A stretch of 64,000 bases of DNA. Origin: Sphingopyxis italica. Lineage in GTDB: Bacteria; Pseudomonadota; Alphaproteobacteria; Sphingomonadales; Sphingomonadaceae. Positions 26,533 through 34,875 of this stretch are shown here, piece after piece. Numbering within the stretch: position 1 is the stretch's first letter; each line of letters opens with the position of its first letter. The notes beneath the pieces were generated by a model. It ran no database searches. It was given only the letters and a program-made list of their open reading frames with translations, and had not been told where the DNA came from. The DNA lies in NCBI RefSeq assembly GCF_011926545.1, contig NZ_JAATIT010000001.1, positions 341,871 to 405,870 on the forward strand. The letters are read 5' to 3'. A program made the position numbers and the translations under genes.

Positions 26533-28913
26533 GCCGCGATGCCGGGTTTGGCGGTGACGAGGCGGATGCCGAAGACCGGCCCCGCGGTGCTGCGATCGTG
26601 CGGCACGACGCGGACGCGGACCGACGCCTTGCCCTGGGTCAGCGCGGTCGGCACCGGATATTCGACGTCGAAGAATTTGCCCGGTGCATCATGGCCGAGC
26701 CGCTGGGTCGCGATCCGCTGCCCATCGATCAATATATCGAAGGCGCGCGGCCGCTCGTCGCCCCAATAGGTCGCCTGAAGGACCAGCGGCCCCGGCTTCA
26801 CCTTCATGTTGAATTCGAAGAAGCCGCCCGACCGGGCGTCGCGTCCCTGACGGCCACGATAGGTCACGGGGTAGCTGATGTCGCTCGTCAGGTCATGGTC
26901 GCGCTCGGGCTGCATTTCGCCGAGGAACATGACGTCGACCGAGCGGGCGGCGAGATCCTTCAGCCGCGCCTGTTCCGCATTATAGCTCGCTTCCTCGCTT
27001 TGCCACGCCGCTTCGGTGAAACGCTTGAAATAGACGGCGCTGCGGCGTTCATACTGGCGATAGAAGGGCACGAAACCGAGGTCGGCGGGCCGAACCACAC
27101 CGCGCGTTCCATAGATCGCCCGGTCGGCCGCGACCGGCGAAAAGCCGGTGAGCAAGTCGGCGCCGACGAGCGCGGGGTCGGCGCGCTCCCATTTCTGTTC
27201 ATTGGGCCCCAGATCGGCGGCGAGCACCAGCGGGCCGCGCAGCACCGACACGACGCTGTCGTCGCCCGGCGTCGCTTCGAGCCGCAAGTCGAGCGGCAGC
27301 GTGATCGCGACGATGTCGCCCGCCTTCCAGCGGCGGGACACCACGGCATAGCCGCGCGTGAAGGCGGGCGTCGCCGCCTCGCCGTTCACCGTCACCTCGG
27401 CCTTGCCGGCGGCCCAGCCGGGCACGCGCAGCGCGACCGGGAAGGTTCCCGAACGCAGCGTGTCGAACCGGAGCGTCGACGTAGCCCCATAGGGGTAGCT
27501 GGTATCGAGCGTCACGCCCGCCTTGCGCGCGGCCCAATCCACCGTCGCGGGGATATAGAGATTGACGTAGAAGGTCCCGTCCTCGCCTTCCCAAAAGATC
27601 GAATCGCCATGCTTGGCATGGCTTTCCATCCCCGAACCGACACAACACCAGAAAGCGTCGTCGTCGGTCGTCGAATAGCCGCGCTCGGTCCCCGACATCA
27701 GTGGGGTCATATAGGTAAAGCCGCCGGTCGCCGGGTTCTGCGCCGCCATGACATGGTTGAGATGCGCGCGTTCATAATAGTCGAAGAAGGCGCCTTCGGG
27801 CTCCCACGTCCACAAATGCCGCGTCAGTTTCAGCATATTATAGGTGTTGCAATGCTCGCACGTCGCCTCGGTGATATGCCGGGCGGTCGTGTCGGGTTCG
27901 AAGAAATATTCGCGGTCGGCATTGCCCCCGATCACATAGCTGTGATGGTGGACGACGCGGTCCCAGAAGAAGGAGGCGGCGGTCGCCTTCGCCGGTTCGC
28001 CCGTCAGTTCGTGAATCCGCGCGAGGCCGATCAGCTTGGGCACCTGGGTGTTGGCGTGGAAATTGGCGAGCTTGTCCTCGCGCGCGGCGAGCGGACCCAG
28101 AACGCGCTTGTCATAGAAAAGCTCGGCCATCGCGAGCCACCGCTTGTCGTTGGTGCGCGCATAAAGTTCGGCGAAGCTTTCGTTGATCCCGCCATATTCG
28201 CAGGCGAGAACCTCCTGAACCTGCGCGGGGGTCAGCGCGGTCATCACGCCCTCGAAATAGCCGGCGAATCCGGTCGCGACGTCCAGCGCCTTGCGACTGC
28301 CCCACGCGCCATGGATGTCGAGCAGGCCCGCGAACAATTTGTGGATGGTATAGAATGGCGCCCACGACCCGTTGAGATCGAAGCCGCCCGAGCGGATATC
28401 GCCCTTTTTGATTTCGTCGAAAATCTCGACGCCATCGACGATCGTGCCGTCCTTGCGCTTGCGTCCGAGACCGCCGAAATAACCATTGCCGCGCGCCGCC
28501 TGGGTCGCGGCAAGCTCATCGACGATATAGTCGGCGCGGCGGCGCATTTCGGCATCGCCCGTCTGTTGCCAGGTCAGCACCAGCGCGGTCATATAATGGC
28601 CCAGCGTATGCCCCGCGATCGTGTCGCTTTCCCAGCCGCCATAGATCGGCGCCTTTGGCTCCATCCCCGCATAGGCGCGGAAATTGTGGAGCAGGCGATC
28701 GGGGTCGAGGCGGTGGAGGTAGTTGCGGTTCACTTCGACCGCCGTCGCGAAATCGGACGGTTTCAGGCGCACCGCGCCAAGGGGGAGCGGCCGCGCCTTG
28801 CCGTGCAGATTGACCTTGCCACCCGCCGCGAGGGCGCCCGTCGCATGCGCAAGGATGGCGAAGGTGCCGACGCCGAACATCAGCTGCCGGCGACTGGTTT
28901 CCCGAAATAACAT
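26529..28913 (-). CDS. GH127 beta-L-arabinofuranosidase (DUF1680)
   Basis: About 794 residues of the DUF1680 family (GH127/GH146), which removes beta-L-arabinofuranose from plant glycans, notably from hydroxyproline-linked arabinosides. A twin-arginine signal (TSRRQLMFGVGTFAILAHATGALA) implies Tat export. The (alpha/alpha)6 barrel contains the zinc-cysteine site seen in HypBA1-type enzymes: the E-x-C of TEATCEHCNTYNML (about E353, C355) and the double Cys of AFWCCVGSGMESHAKHG (about C423/C424), one of which is the nucleophile. C-terminal beta domains follow. The ATG at 28913 has GGGAG at good spacing; the ATG at 28925 lies in that ribosome site. First gene of the GH127-Ldh2-DUF885-GH43 operon, preceded by the box shared with the hydroxyproline promoter. 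Confidence 0.93.
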   Translation of the reverse strand: MLFRETSRRQLMFGVGTFAILAHATGALAAGGKVNLHGKARPLPLGAVRLKPSDFATAVEVNRNYLHRLDPDRLLHNFRAYAGMEPKAPIYGGWESDTIAGHTLGHYMTALVLTWQQTGDAEMRRRADYIVDELAATQAARGNGYFGGLGRKRKDGTIVDGVEIFDEIKKGDIRSGGFDLNGSWAPFYTIHKLFAGLLDIHGAWGSRKALDVATGFAGYFEGVMTALTPAQVQEVLACEYGGINESFAELYARTNDKRWLAMAELFYDKRVLGPLAAREDKLANFHANTQVPKLIGLARIHELTGEPAKATAASFFWDRVVHHHSYVIGGNADREYFFEPDTTARHITEATCEHCNTYNMLKLTRHLWTWEPEGAFFDYYERAHLNHVMAAQNPATGGFTYMTPLMSGTERGYSTTDDDAFWCCVGSGMESHAKHGDSIFWEGEDGTFYVNLYIPATVDWAARKAGVTLDTSYPYGATSTLRFDTLRSGTFPVALRVPGWAAGKAEVTVNGEAATPAFTRGYAVVSRRWKAGDIVAITLPLDLRLEATPGDDSVVSVLRGPLVLAADLGPNEQKWERADPALVGADLLTGFSPVAADRAIYGTRGVVRPADLGFVPFYRQYERRSAVYFKRFTEAAWQSEEASYNAEQARLKDLAARSVDVMFLGEMQPERDHDLTSDISYPVTYRGRQGRDARSGGFFEFNMKVKPGPLVLQATYWGDERPRAFDILIDGQRIATQRLGHDAPGKFFDVEYPVPTALTQGKASVRVRVVPHDRSTAGPVFGIRLVTAKPGIAA

Positions 28914-28927
28914 AACCGCTCCCATTT

Positions 28928-28941
28928 TGAATATCGTATAC
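28928..28941. promoter_or_regulatory. Operator before the GH127 operon, shared with the hydroxyproline promoter
   Basis: TGAATATCGTATAC is identical to 18859-18872. In both places it has the same orientation relative to a minus-strand operon and lies close to the start codon (15 bases before the ATG at 28913, 22 before the ATG at 18837). Being within the transcript start region, it would suit repression. Confidence 0.65.
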
Positions 28942-28962
28942 CATCATACAGGAACGCGGCTG

Positions 28963-29886
28963 TCAATCCTCAAATGGCGCCGCGCCGATCCGGCGGCAAC
29001 GCATGAAGGCGTCGGCCACAAGGCGGAGCGGGGTCCGGTCCACATCGCTGCGCGCTTCGCGGATCAGGCGCGCAAAGCGGGCGTAAATCTCGGGATATTC
29101 GCGCTCGGCGCCGACGTCGTGCCCGGTGCCGTCGATCGCCAGCCGCGCGCCTCCGGCGCCGAGGCACAGCGTGCCGGCGTCGGTTTCGGCGGTGATGTCC
29201 CAGGTTTGCGGCCCCTGTTGGCGCCAATCGAAAACGGCATGCACCGGGGCGCCGTCGATGCCGACCATCTCGAGCTGCGCGGCGATCGGCGCCGCGCGGT
29301 TGGATGGAATTTCCAGCCGCCCATCGCGCAAATGGAAATGCCGCGGCAGGACGTGGGTGGCGATCGACAGCGCGTTGATGCCGGGATCGAACACGCCGAA
29401 GCCGCCGGGCTCCCATATCCATTGCTGGCCCGGATGCCACCGGCGGACATCCTCTTTCCAGACGATATCGACGCGATGGATATGGCGTTCGGCGAGCCAG
29501 GCGCGCGCTGGAGCGACGCCGGGGGCGTAGCGCGAATGCCACGCGGCGAAGAGTGTCGTATCGGACGCTTCGGCGAGCCGCGTCAGCGCCTCGACCTCCG
29601 CCAGCGTCGCCCCGGGCGGTTTTTCCAGCAGCACATGCTTGCCGGCGCGGATCGCTTTTGCCGCCGCCTCGAAACGGGCCTGCGGCGGCTGGCACATGGC
29701 GATGGCGTCGATTGCTACACCGGCACCCAGCAGCGCATCCACCGTCTCGAAGACCGGTATCCCGTCGATCGTGCCGGAAAGGCTCGCCGCCGCGACCAGT
29801 TCGAATTCGTCCGACGCCGCGATGGCCGGAATATGCTGGTCATGCGCGATCTTACCGAGACCGACGATGGCGACCCGAACGGCCAT
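28963..29886 (-). CDS. L-arabinose/D-galactose 1-dehydrogenase (Gfo/Idh/MocA family)
   Basis: A 307-residue NAD(P)-dependent dehydrogenase that should oxidise the aldose to its lactone, the first step of the non-phosphorylative pathway. The Rossmann motif VAIVGLGKIAHDQHIPAI and the catalytic-lysine motif VLLEKPPGATLAEV are clear, and GGFGVFDPGINALSIATHVLP fits the substrate half. Length and motifs match the D-galactose dehydrogenase of Pseudomonas and L-arabinose dehydrogenase of Azospirillum, which are close homologues; the sequence does not tell which sugar is preferred. The start codon directly abuts the stop of the keto-acid dehydratase gene. Confidence 0.88.
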   Translation of the reverse strand: MAVRVAIVGLGKIAHDQHIPAIAASDEFELVAAASLSGTIDGIPVFETVDALLGAGVAIDAIAMCQPPQARFEAAAKAIRAGKHVLLEKPPGATLAEVEALTRLAEASDTTLFAAWHSRYAPGVAPARAWLAERHIHRVDIVWKEDVRRWHPGQQWIWEPGGFGVFDPGINALSIATHVLPRHFHLRDGRLEIPSNRAAPIAAQLEMVGIDGAPVHAVFDWRQQGPQTWDITAETDAGTLCLGAGGARLAIDGTGHDVGAEREYPEIYARFARLIREARSDVDRTPLRLVADAFMRCRRIGAAPFED

Positions 29887-30867
29887 CTAGAGTGCTTTCA
29901 CCGCGGCGGCCGGCGACGCCGCCCGGACGATCGGGTTGCGGACCGGCAGCGTGAACGGCGCCGCCTCGATCTCGAACACATCGCCCTCGCGCGTTTCGAT
30001 CCCGTCGCTGCATGACAGGGTCGCGGTGCCGAAGAAATGGACATGCACGTCGCCGGGACGGCGGAACAGGCCATATTTGAAATGATGGCGCTCGAGGTTG
30101 GCGATGCTGTGCGACATATTGTCTTCGCCCGACAGAAAGGGCTTTTCCCACAGCGTCCGGCCCTCGCGTACGATGCGGCTGACCCCCTCGACATGCGCGG
30201 GCAATTCGCCGACGAGCAGTTCGGGACCCAGCGCCGCAGGGCGCAGCTTCGAATGGGCGAGCCACAGATAATTGCCGCGCTCGGTCACATGGTCCGAAAA
30301 TTCATTGGCGAGTGCATAGCCGAGACGGACCGGCGTGCCGTCGCCGGCGATCAGATAGATGCCGGCGATCTCCGGCTCTTCGCCCGCGTCGAGCGCGAAA
30401 TCGGGCGACAGCAGCGGCGCGCCCGGGGCGACGAGCGAGGATCCGTCGCCCTTATAGAACCATTCGGGCTGGGCCCCTTGGGCCCCGTCGGCGGGCTTGC
30501 CGCCTTCGACCCCCATCAGGAACATCTTCATCGAATCGGTCTGATGCGCCGCATCGTCCAGCGCCCGGTGCATCTTGTCGCGGCCCTCGGCCGAACCGAG
30601 ATGGGTGAGGCCGGTGCCGCTGAGCAGCAGATGGGCGGAATCCTCATGGTCGATCGGCGCGAGCAGTTCGACCGCCGCGAGATCGACCGGCGGCCCGTCG
30701 CCGAGCGCCCGGGTCAACGCATCCAGAGTGGTTCCTTCGGCCAGCGCACGGCGGGCGAGCGCGAGCGTGCTCGACACACCGGGAAGCCTCGACGCCGCTC
30801 GCCCGTCGCGGATCACCGCGACCCCCCGGTCGCCGTCGGCGCCGCGAAATTGCACCAAAGAAATCAT
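29887..30867 (-). CDS. AraD1/GguC-type 2-keto-3-deoxy-L-arabonate dehydratase (FAH family)
   Basis: A 326-residue fumarylacetoacetate-hydrolase-fold protein of the AraD1/GguC group. It should dehydrate 2-keto-3-deoxypentonate to alpha-ketoglutarate semialdehyde. Landmarks are LLSGTGLTHLGSAEGRDKMHR, PEWFYKGDGSSLVAPGAPL, the acidic metal-site region EEPEIAGIYLI and GNYLWLAHSKLRPAALGPELLVG. The ATG follows AAGGAG. It is 34 bases after the semialdehyde dehydrogenase, which uses its product. Azospirillum uses a DapA-type enzyme for this step, and the DapA-type gene here sits with the hydroxyproline genes, so the two steps are not confused. Confidence 0.87.
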   Translation of the reverse strand: MISLVQFRGADGDRGVAVIRDGRAASRLPGVSSTLALARRALAEGTTLDALTRALGDGPPVDLAAVELLAPIDHEDSAHLLLSGTGLTHLGSAEGRDKMHRALDDAAHQTDSMKMFLMGVEGGKPADGAQGAQPEWFYKGDGSSLVAPGAPLLSPDFALDAGEEPEIAGIYLIAGDGTPVRLGYALANEFSDHVTERGNYLWLAHSKLRPAALGPELLVGELPAHVEGVSRIVREGRTLWEKPFLSGEDNMSHSIANLERHHFKYGLFRRPGDVHVHFFGTATLSCSDGIETREGDVFEIEAAPFTLPVRNPIVRAASPAAAVKAL

Positions 30868-30901
30868 CAGCTTGCTCTCCTTATCGCCTTCCCTTGCCGC
30901 C

Positions 30902-32479
30902 TCAGGCGAGCGTCAGCACGCCATCGACGCGCCGCGGGGCGCCATATGGATTGTCCTGCCGCAGCGCCGCGGGCAGCAGGTGGTCGGGCAGATTCTGGTA
31001 ACAGACGGGCCGCAGGAACCGCATGATCGCCAACGCCCCGACCGATGTGGTGCGACTGTCGCTGGTGGCGGGAAACGGACCGCCGTGAACCATCGCGTGG
31101 CAGACTTCGACGCCCGTCGGCCACCCGTTGGCGAGGATTCGCCCGGCTTTGCGCGCGAGCAACGGAATCAGCGGAGCGACCAGTTCCTCATCGGCCTCGT
31201 CGAACAACAGCGTCGCGGTCAATTGACCTTCAAGACCGCCGACAAGCTGTGCGATCTCGGCCGGATCGGCCGCGCGAACCACGATCGACGACGAACCGAA
31301 CACTTCGTCGCCGAGCGCCGGGTCGCGCGCGAAAGCGGCGGCGTCGGTGCCGAAAAGCGCCGCCTGCGCCTGATTTTCACCCTCTCCCGCCGGACCGCGC
31401 GCCACGGTTTCGACCGCGTCATTCGCGCGCAATGCGTCAACGCCCCGCCCGAAGGCCGAATGAATAGCCGGGGTCAGCATCTGCTGCGCGGGCGACTGGC
31501 CAAGCGTCGCGGCCGCCGCACCGACGAAGGCGTCGAGGTCGCTTCCGTCGAGCGCGATCACCAGACCGGGGTTCGTGCAGAATTGGCCCGCTCCCATCGT
31601 CAGCGACGCCGCATAGGCTTCGCCGAGCGCAGCGCCCCGCGCCTTCGCGGCGGCGGGAAACAGGACGACCGGATTGATGCTCGACATTTCGGCATAGACC
31701 GGGATCGGCTCGGCGCGCTCGCTCGCGATGCGCACCAGTGCGAGGCCGCCGCCGCGCGATCCGGTGAAGCCCACCGCCTTGACGCGCGGATCGGCGACCA
31801 GCGCGGCGCCGAGTTCGTTGGTCGTGCCAGGCAGATAGGAAAATACGCCTTCGGGCATGCCGCAACGCTCCGCGGCCCGGCGAATCGCGCGGGCGACCAG
31901 TTCGCCGGTTCCCGGATGCGCGGGGTGCCCCTTCACGATCACCGGGCAGCCCGCCGCAAAGGCCGAGGCCGTGTCGCCGCCCGCGACCGAGAAGGCGAGC
32001 GGGAAATTCGACGCGCCGAACACCGCAACCGGCCCGAGCGCAACGTTGCGGCGGCGCAAATCGGGGCGGGGCAGCGGAGCGCGGTCGGGCTGGGCCGGGT
32101 CGATGGTGACGTCGAGCCATCCGCCTTCGCGCACGACCGAGGCGAACAGGCGGAGCTGGCCGATCGTGCGTCCGCGCTCACCCTCCAGCCGCGCGCGCGG
32201 CAACCCGCTTTCGCGCATCGCGCGTTCGATCAGCGCATCCCCGATGGCGGCGATTTCTTCGGCGATGGTTTCAAGGAACAGCGCGCGCGCTTCGGGCGCG
32301 GTTTCGCTGAAGATCGCAAAAGCCCCGTCCGCCAGCGCGGCGGCATCGGCGACGTCGGCGGCCCCGGCTTCGTGGAAGTCCGGGCCGATATTCCGTCCGG
32401 TTGCCGGATCGACCGCGGCGAAGCCCGCCTCGCCGACGCGGTCCGCGGATCCCACAAGGATGGCGCCTGTAATTTCCAT
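30902..32479 (-). CDS. Alpha-ketoglutarate semialdehyde dehydrogenase (NADP+ aldehyde dehydrogenase)
   Basis: A 525-residue aldehyde dehydrogenase oxidising 2,5-dioxopentanoate to 2-oxoglutarate. The general base lies in [12 protein letters not shown] and the catalytic cysteine in [54 protein letters not shown] is the cofactor region typical of this subgroup, which differs from betaine-aldehyde types. The ATG at 32479 has GGAG 7 bases upstream; the ATG at 32491 would bury that site. It is the first gene of the operon with the FAH-type dehydratase and the sugar dehydrogenase. It is the only such enzyme seen in the window, so it probably also serves the hydroxyproline pathway. Confidence 0.92.
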   Translation of the reverse strand: MEITGAILVGSADRVGEAGFAAVDPATGRNIGPDFHEAGAADVADAAALADGAFAIFSETAPEARALFLETIAEEIAAIGDALIERAMRESGLPRARLEGERGRTIGQLRLFASVVREGGWLDVTIDPAQPDRAPLPRPDLRRRNVALGPVAVFGASNFPLAFSVAGGDTASAFAAGCPVIVKGHPAHPGTGELVARAIRRAAERCGMPEGVFSYLPGTTNELGAALVADPRVKAVGFTGSRGGGLALVRIASERAEPIPVYAEMSSINPVVLFPAAAKARGAALGEAYAASLTMGAGQFCTNPGLVIALDGSDLDAFVGAAAATLGQSPAQQMLTPAIHSAFGRGVDALRANDAVETVARGPAGEGENQAQAALFGTDAAAFARDPALGDEVFGSSSIVVRAADPAEIAQLVGGLEGQLTATLLFDEADEELVAPLIPLLARKAGRILANGWPTGVEVCHAMVHGGPFPATSDSRTTSVGALAIMRFLRPVCYQNLPDHLLPAALRQDNPYGAPRRVDGVLTLA

Positions 32480-32494
32480 GATGCACTCCAATAA

Positions 32495-32511
32495 GTCTGA
32501 CAGTATACTAT
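32495..32511. promoter_or_regulatory. GTCTGAC-TATACTAT operator/promoter box 1
   Basis: GTCTGACAGTATACTAT lies between the divergent semialdehyde dehydrogenase and lactonase genes. It matches the box at 34825-34841 in 16 of 17 bases. TATACT could be the -10 element of the rightward promoter, with the GTC-N-GAC palindrome overlapping it as operator. The GntR regulator at 37865-38623 is the probable binder (inference). Confidence 0.65.
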
Positions 32512-32556
32512 TATGCCCCGATTGCAGATTGCCGGCGCAGCGTCAAGGAGAGGATA

Positions 32557-33429
32557 ATGATAATCACGGCCGTTTCACCTGCCGGAGCGACGCTTGGCGA
32601 AGGCGCGCTATGGGATCCCGATCGCGAAATCCTGTGGTGGATCGACATCAAGGCGCCGGCTCTGCACGCGCATCATGTCGCCAGCGGCGCCAACCACCGG
32701 CAGTCCCTGCCTTTCCGCCTGACCGCGCTCGGGCTGACGCAGGACGGGATGCTGGTCGCGAGCGGCGACCCGGGTTTCGTACGGCTTTCCATCGCCGACG
32801 ATCTCTCGGTTTCCGTTTGCGACATCCTTGCGACGGTCGATGAACCCGCCGGCAATCGTTTCAACGACGGCAAGGTCGATGGCGCGGGCCGCTTCTGGGC
32901 CGGAACGATGGACGATGCCGAAGCGGCGGCGCGCGGGTCGCTCTACCGGCTCGACCCGGACGGAAGCGTTACGCGGGTCCGCAGCGGCATGATGGTGCCC
33001 AACGGACCGACGTTCCTCGCCGATGGCACCATGCTCGTCACCGACTCGGCGGCGCGGCACATCGCCGCGGTCACGCTCGACGCCAGCGGTAACCCCGTCA
33101 CCGAACGGCCTTTCGCCGCCTTCACCCCCGAACAGGGCTATCCCGACGGCATGACGGTCGATGCCGAGGATCATGTCTGGATCGCCTTTTGGGACGGATG
33201 GTGCCTGCGCCGCCCGTCGCCCGAAGGCCGGATCGTGCGCGAGATCCCCCTGCCCGTTCAGCGCCCGACCTGTCCGGCATTCGGCGGGCGCGACCTCGAC
33301 CGCCTCTATGTCACCAGCGCCACGGTCAGCCTGACGCCCGGGGCGCTCGCCCGGCAACCGCTGGCGGGGGCGCTGCTATGCCTCACCGGCGTAACAACCG
33401 GTCGCAGCCCCACCCGCTTCGCCGGTTAG
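32557..33429 (+). CDS. SMP-30/gluconolactonase family sugar lactonase
   Basis: A 290-residue six-bladed propeller lactonase that should open L-arabino-1,4-lactone (or galactonolactone) to the aldonate. Metal-site residues appear in ATLGEGALWDP (Glu), AGNRFNDGKVDGAGRFWAGTMDD (Asn/Asp), MMVPNGPTF and GYPDGMTVDAEDHVWIAFWDG (Asp). The ATG follows GGAGAGG. It is divergent from the operon with the sugar dehydrogenase and semialdehyde dehydrogenase, so it supplies step two of the pathway. Its stop overlaps the stop of the converging transporter gene by two bases. Confidence 0.9.
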   Translation: MIITAVSPAGATLGEGALWDPDREILWWIDIKAPALHAHHVASGANHRQSLPFRLTALGLTQDGMLVASGDPGFVRLSIADDLSVSVCDILATVDEPAGNRFNDGKVDGAGRFWAGTMDDAEAAARGSLYRLDPDGSVTRVRSGMMVPNGPTFLADGTMLVTDSAARHIAAVTLDASGNPVTERPFAAFTPEQGYPDGMTVDAEDHVWIAFWDGWCLRRPSPEGRIVREIPLPVQRPTCPAFGGRDLDRLYVTSATVSLTPGALARQPLAGALLCLTGVTTGRSPTRFAG

Positions 33430-34772
33430 GCCGCGTCGGAGGATGCCATTTCGGGGCGCCCCGGTTCGACAGCAGCCGGGGCATCGCCCGACACGAAGGG
33501 CTTTGCCCCCCACAGAGCATAGAAGAGAATATAAAGCTCGCACGCCGCGGTGAGCAGGAAGGACATCTGCAAGCCATAAAGATCGGCGAGCCAGCCCTGC
33601 ACGATGACGAGCGCGCCGCCCGCGATCGCCATGATGAGCAGGCCCGACCCCTCTTCGGTCAGCGGGCCGAGGCCGCGAATGCCGAGCGCGAAAATGGTCG
33701 GGAACATGATCGAATGGAACAACCCCACGAGGATCAATGACCACATGGCGACGGGGCCGTGGGCGAAGACCGTCACCAGCATCACGATGAACGCCCCGAT
33801 CGAGAAGGCCGCGAGCAAGGCTTCGGCGCTGACCCGCTGCATGATCGCCGCTCCCAAAAAGCGTCCGACCATCATCCCCGCCCACAGGAAGGTCAGATAA
33901 TTGCCGGCCTGCTCATGCGTCAGGTTCGCGATGTCGGGCTGGCTGACGAAGTTGACGAACAGGTTGGCGACGCCGATTTCGGCGATCAGATAGATGAAGA
34001 TGGCCGGGACACCCCACACGAGGTTGCGGTGCCGCCACAGCGAATGATTCTTGCGCTCTTCGCGGCTGACCCGGCTGGACGCCGCACCCATCGCGGGGAG
34101 CGGGAAGCGCGCGATGATGACCGCGAGCACGAGCAGCGCTACCGCCACAAGGCCGTAGGGAAGAATCACCGAATGCGCGTCGGCCAGCCGCTCCGCCTGG
34201 GTCAGCACCGTGCCGGCTTCCGCCGTGCCGCCCTTCGACCGGCCCAGAATCAGATAGGCGCCGAACATGGGCGCGAGCATCGTGCCGGCCGAGTTCATCG
34301 CCTGCACGAGGTTGAGGCGCGACGAGGCCGTTTCGGGGGCGCCCACCACGACGACATAGGGATTGGCGGCGACCTGAAGCAGACTGATGCCGCAGGCGAT
34401 GATGAACAGCATGACCAGCGTCACGCCATAGGACGGAAGGCTCGCCGCCAGCATCATGCCCAGCGAGCCGGCCGCCATGATCAAAAGCCCGACCACCAGC
34501 GCCTTTTGATATCCGATGCGCTCGATCAGTTTCGCCGACGGGATCGAGGCGACGAAATAGGCGATGAACCACACCGATTCGATCAGCGTCGTTTGCGTGT
34601 AGCTGAGGTCGAACACGCTGCGCAGATGCGGCAGCAGCGTGTTGTTGATGACGGTGATGAACCCCCACATGAAAAAAAGGCTCGCCAGCAGCGTCAGCGC
34701 CGCCGTGTAGCTCTGCGCCGGGCCGACCGACGGGCTCCCGCTGTTTATGGGGGCACCGGATGGAACGGGCAT
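33426..34772 (-). CDS. FucP-type sugar:H+ symporter (MFS)
   Basis: A 448-residue MFS transporter of the fucose:proton symporter family. LLASLFFMWGFITVINNTLLPHLRSVFDLSYTQTTLIESVWFIAYFVASIPSAKLIERIGYQKALVVGLLIMA is the hallmark first part, and FVSQPDIANLTHEQAGNYLTFLWAGMMVGRFLGAAIMQRV marks the second half. Twelve hydrophobic segments are expected. The ATG follows GGGAGAAG. In this setting it should carry free L-arabinose or galactose across the inner membrane. It is divergent from the mutarotase/dehydratase operon, with the regulatory box at 34825 between them. Confidence 0.9.
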   Translation of the reverse strand: MPVPSGAPINSGSPSVGPAQSYTAALTLLASLFFMWGFITVINNTLLPHLRSVFDLSYTQTTLIESVWFIAYFVASIPSAKLIERIGYQKALVVGLLIMAAGSLGMMLAASLPSYGVTLVMLFIIACGISLLQVAANPYVVVVGAPETASSRLNLVQAMNSAGTMLAPMFGAYLILGRSKGGTAEAGTVLTQAERLADAHSVILPYGLVAVALLVLAVIIARFPLPAMGAASSRVSREERKNHSLWRHRNLVWGVPAIFIYLIAEIGVANLFVNFVSQPDIANLTHEQAGNYLTFLWAGMMVGRFLGAAIMQRVSAEALLAAFSIGAFIVMLVTVFAHGPVAMWSLILVGLFHSIMFPTIFALGIRGLGPLTEEGSGLLIMAIAGGALVIVQGWLADLYGLQMSFLLTAACELYILFYALWGAKPFVSGDAPAAVEPGRPEMASSDAA

Positions 34773-34824
34773 GAACGACTTCTCCCTTTTTTATGCCGGC
34801 AGCGAAGCGGCTCCTTTACAACTT

Positions 34825-34841
34825 GTCTGACTGTATACTAT
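34825..34841. promoter_or_regulatory. GTCTGAC-TATACTAT operator/promoter box 2
   Basis: GTCTGACTGTATACTAT lies 34 bases before the mutarotase ATG and is also upstream of the divergent transporter. It is nearly identical to 32495-32511 and in the same orientation relative to the rightward gene. This links the two divergent promoters in one regulon. Confidence 0.65.
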
Positions 34842-34875
34842 CTGAAGTAATCGTCAATCGGTGAGGAGATAGCCC

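Noticed and set aside
26220..28910. A long plus-strand open frame opposite the GH127 gene
   Set aside because: Antisense shadow; GH127 has all family motifs, and the plus-strand translation shows no known domain. The same holds for long antisense frames at 3949-5880, 7727-9625, 16879-18855 and 30575-32494.
28951..28985. GGAAC at 28951 as an EcfG promoter
   Set aside because: There is no fitting -10 element at the right distance and no plus-strand gene downstream.
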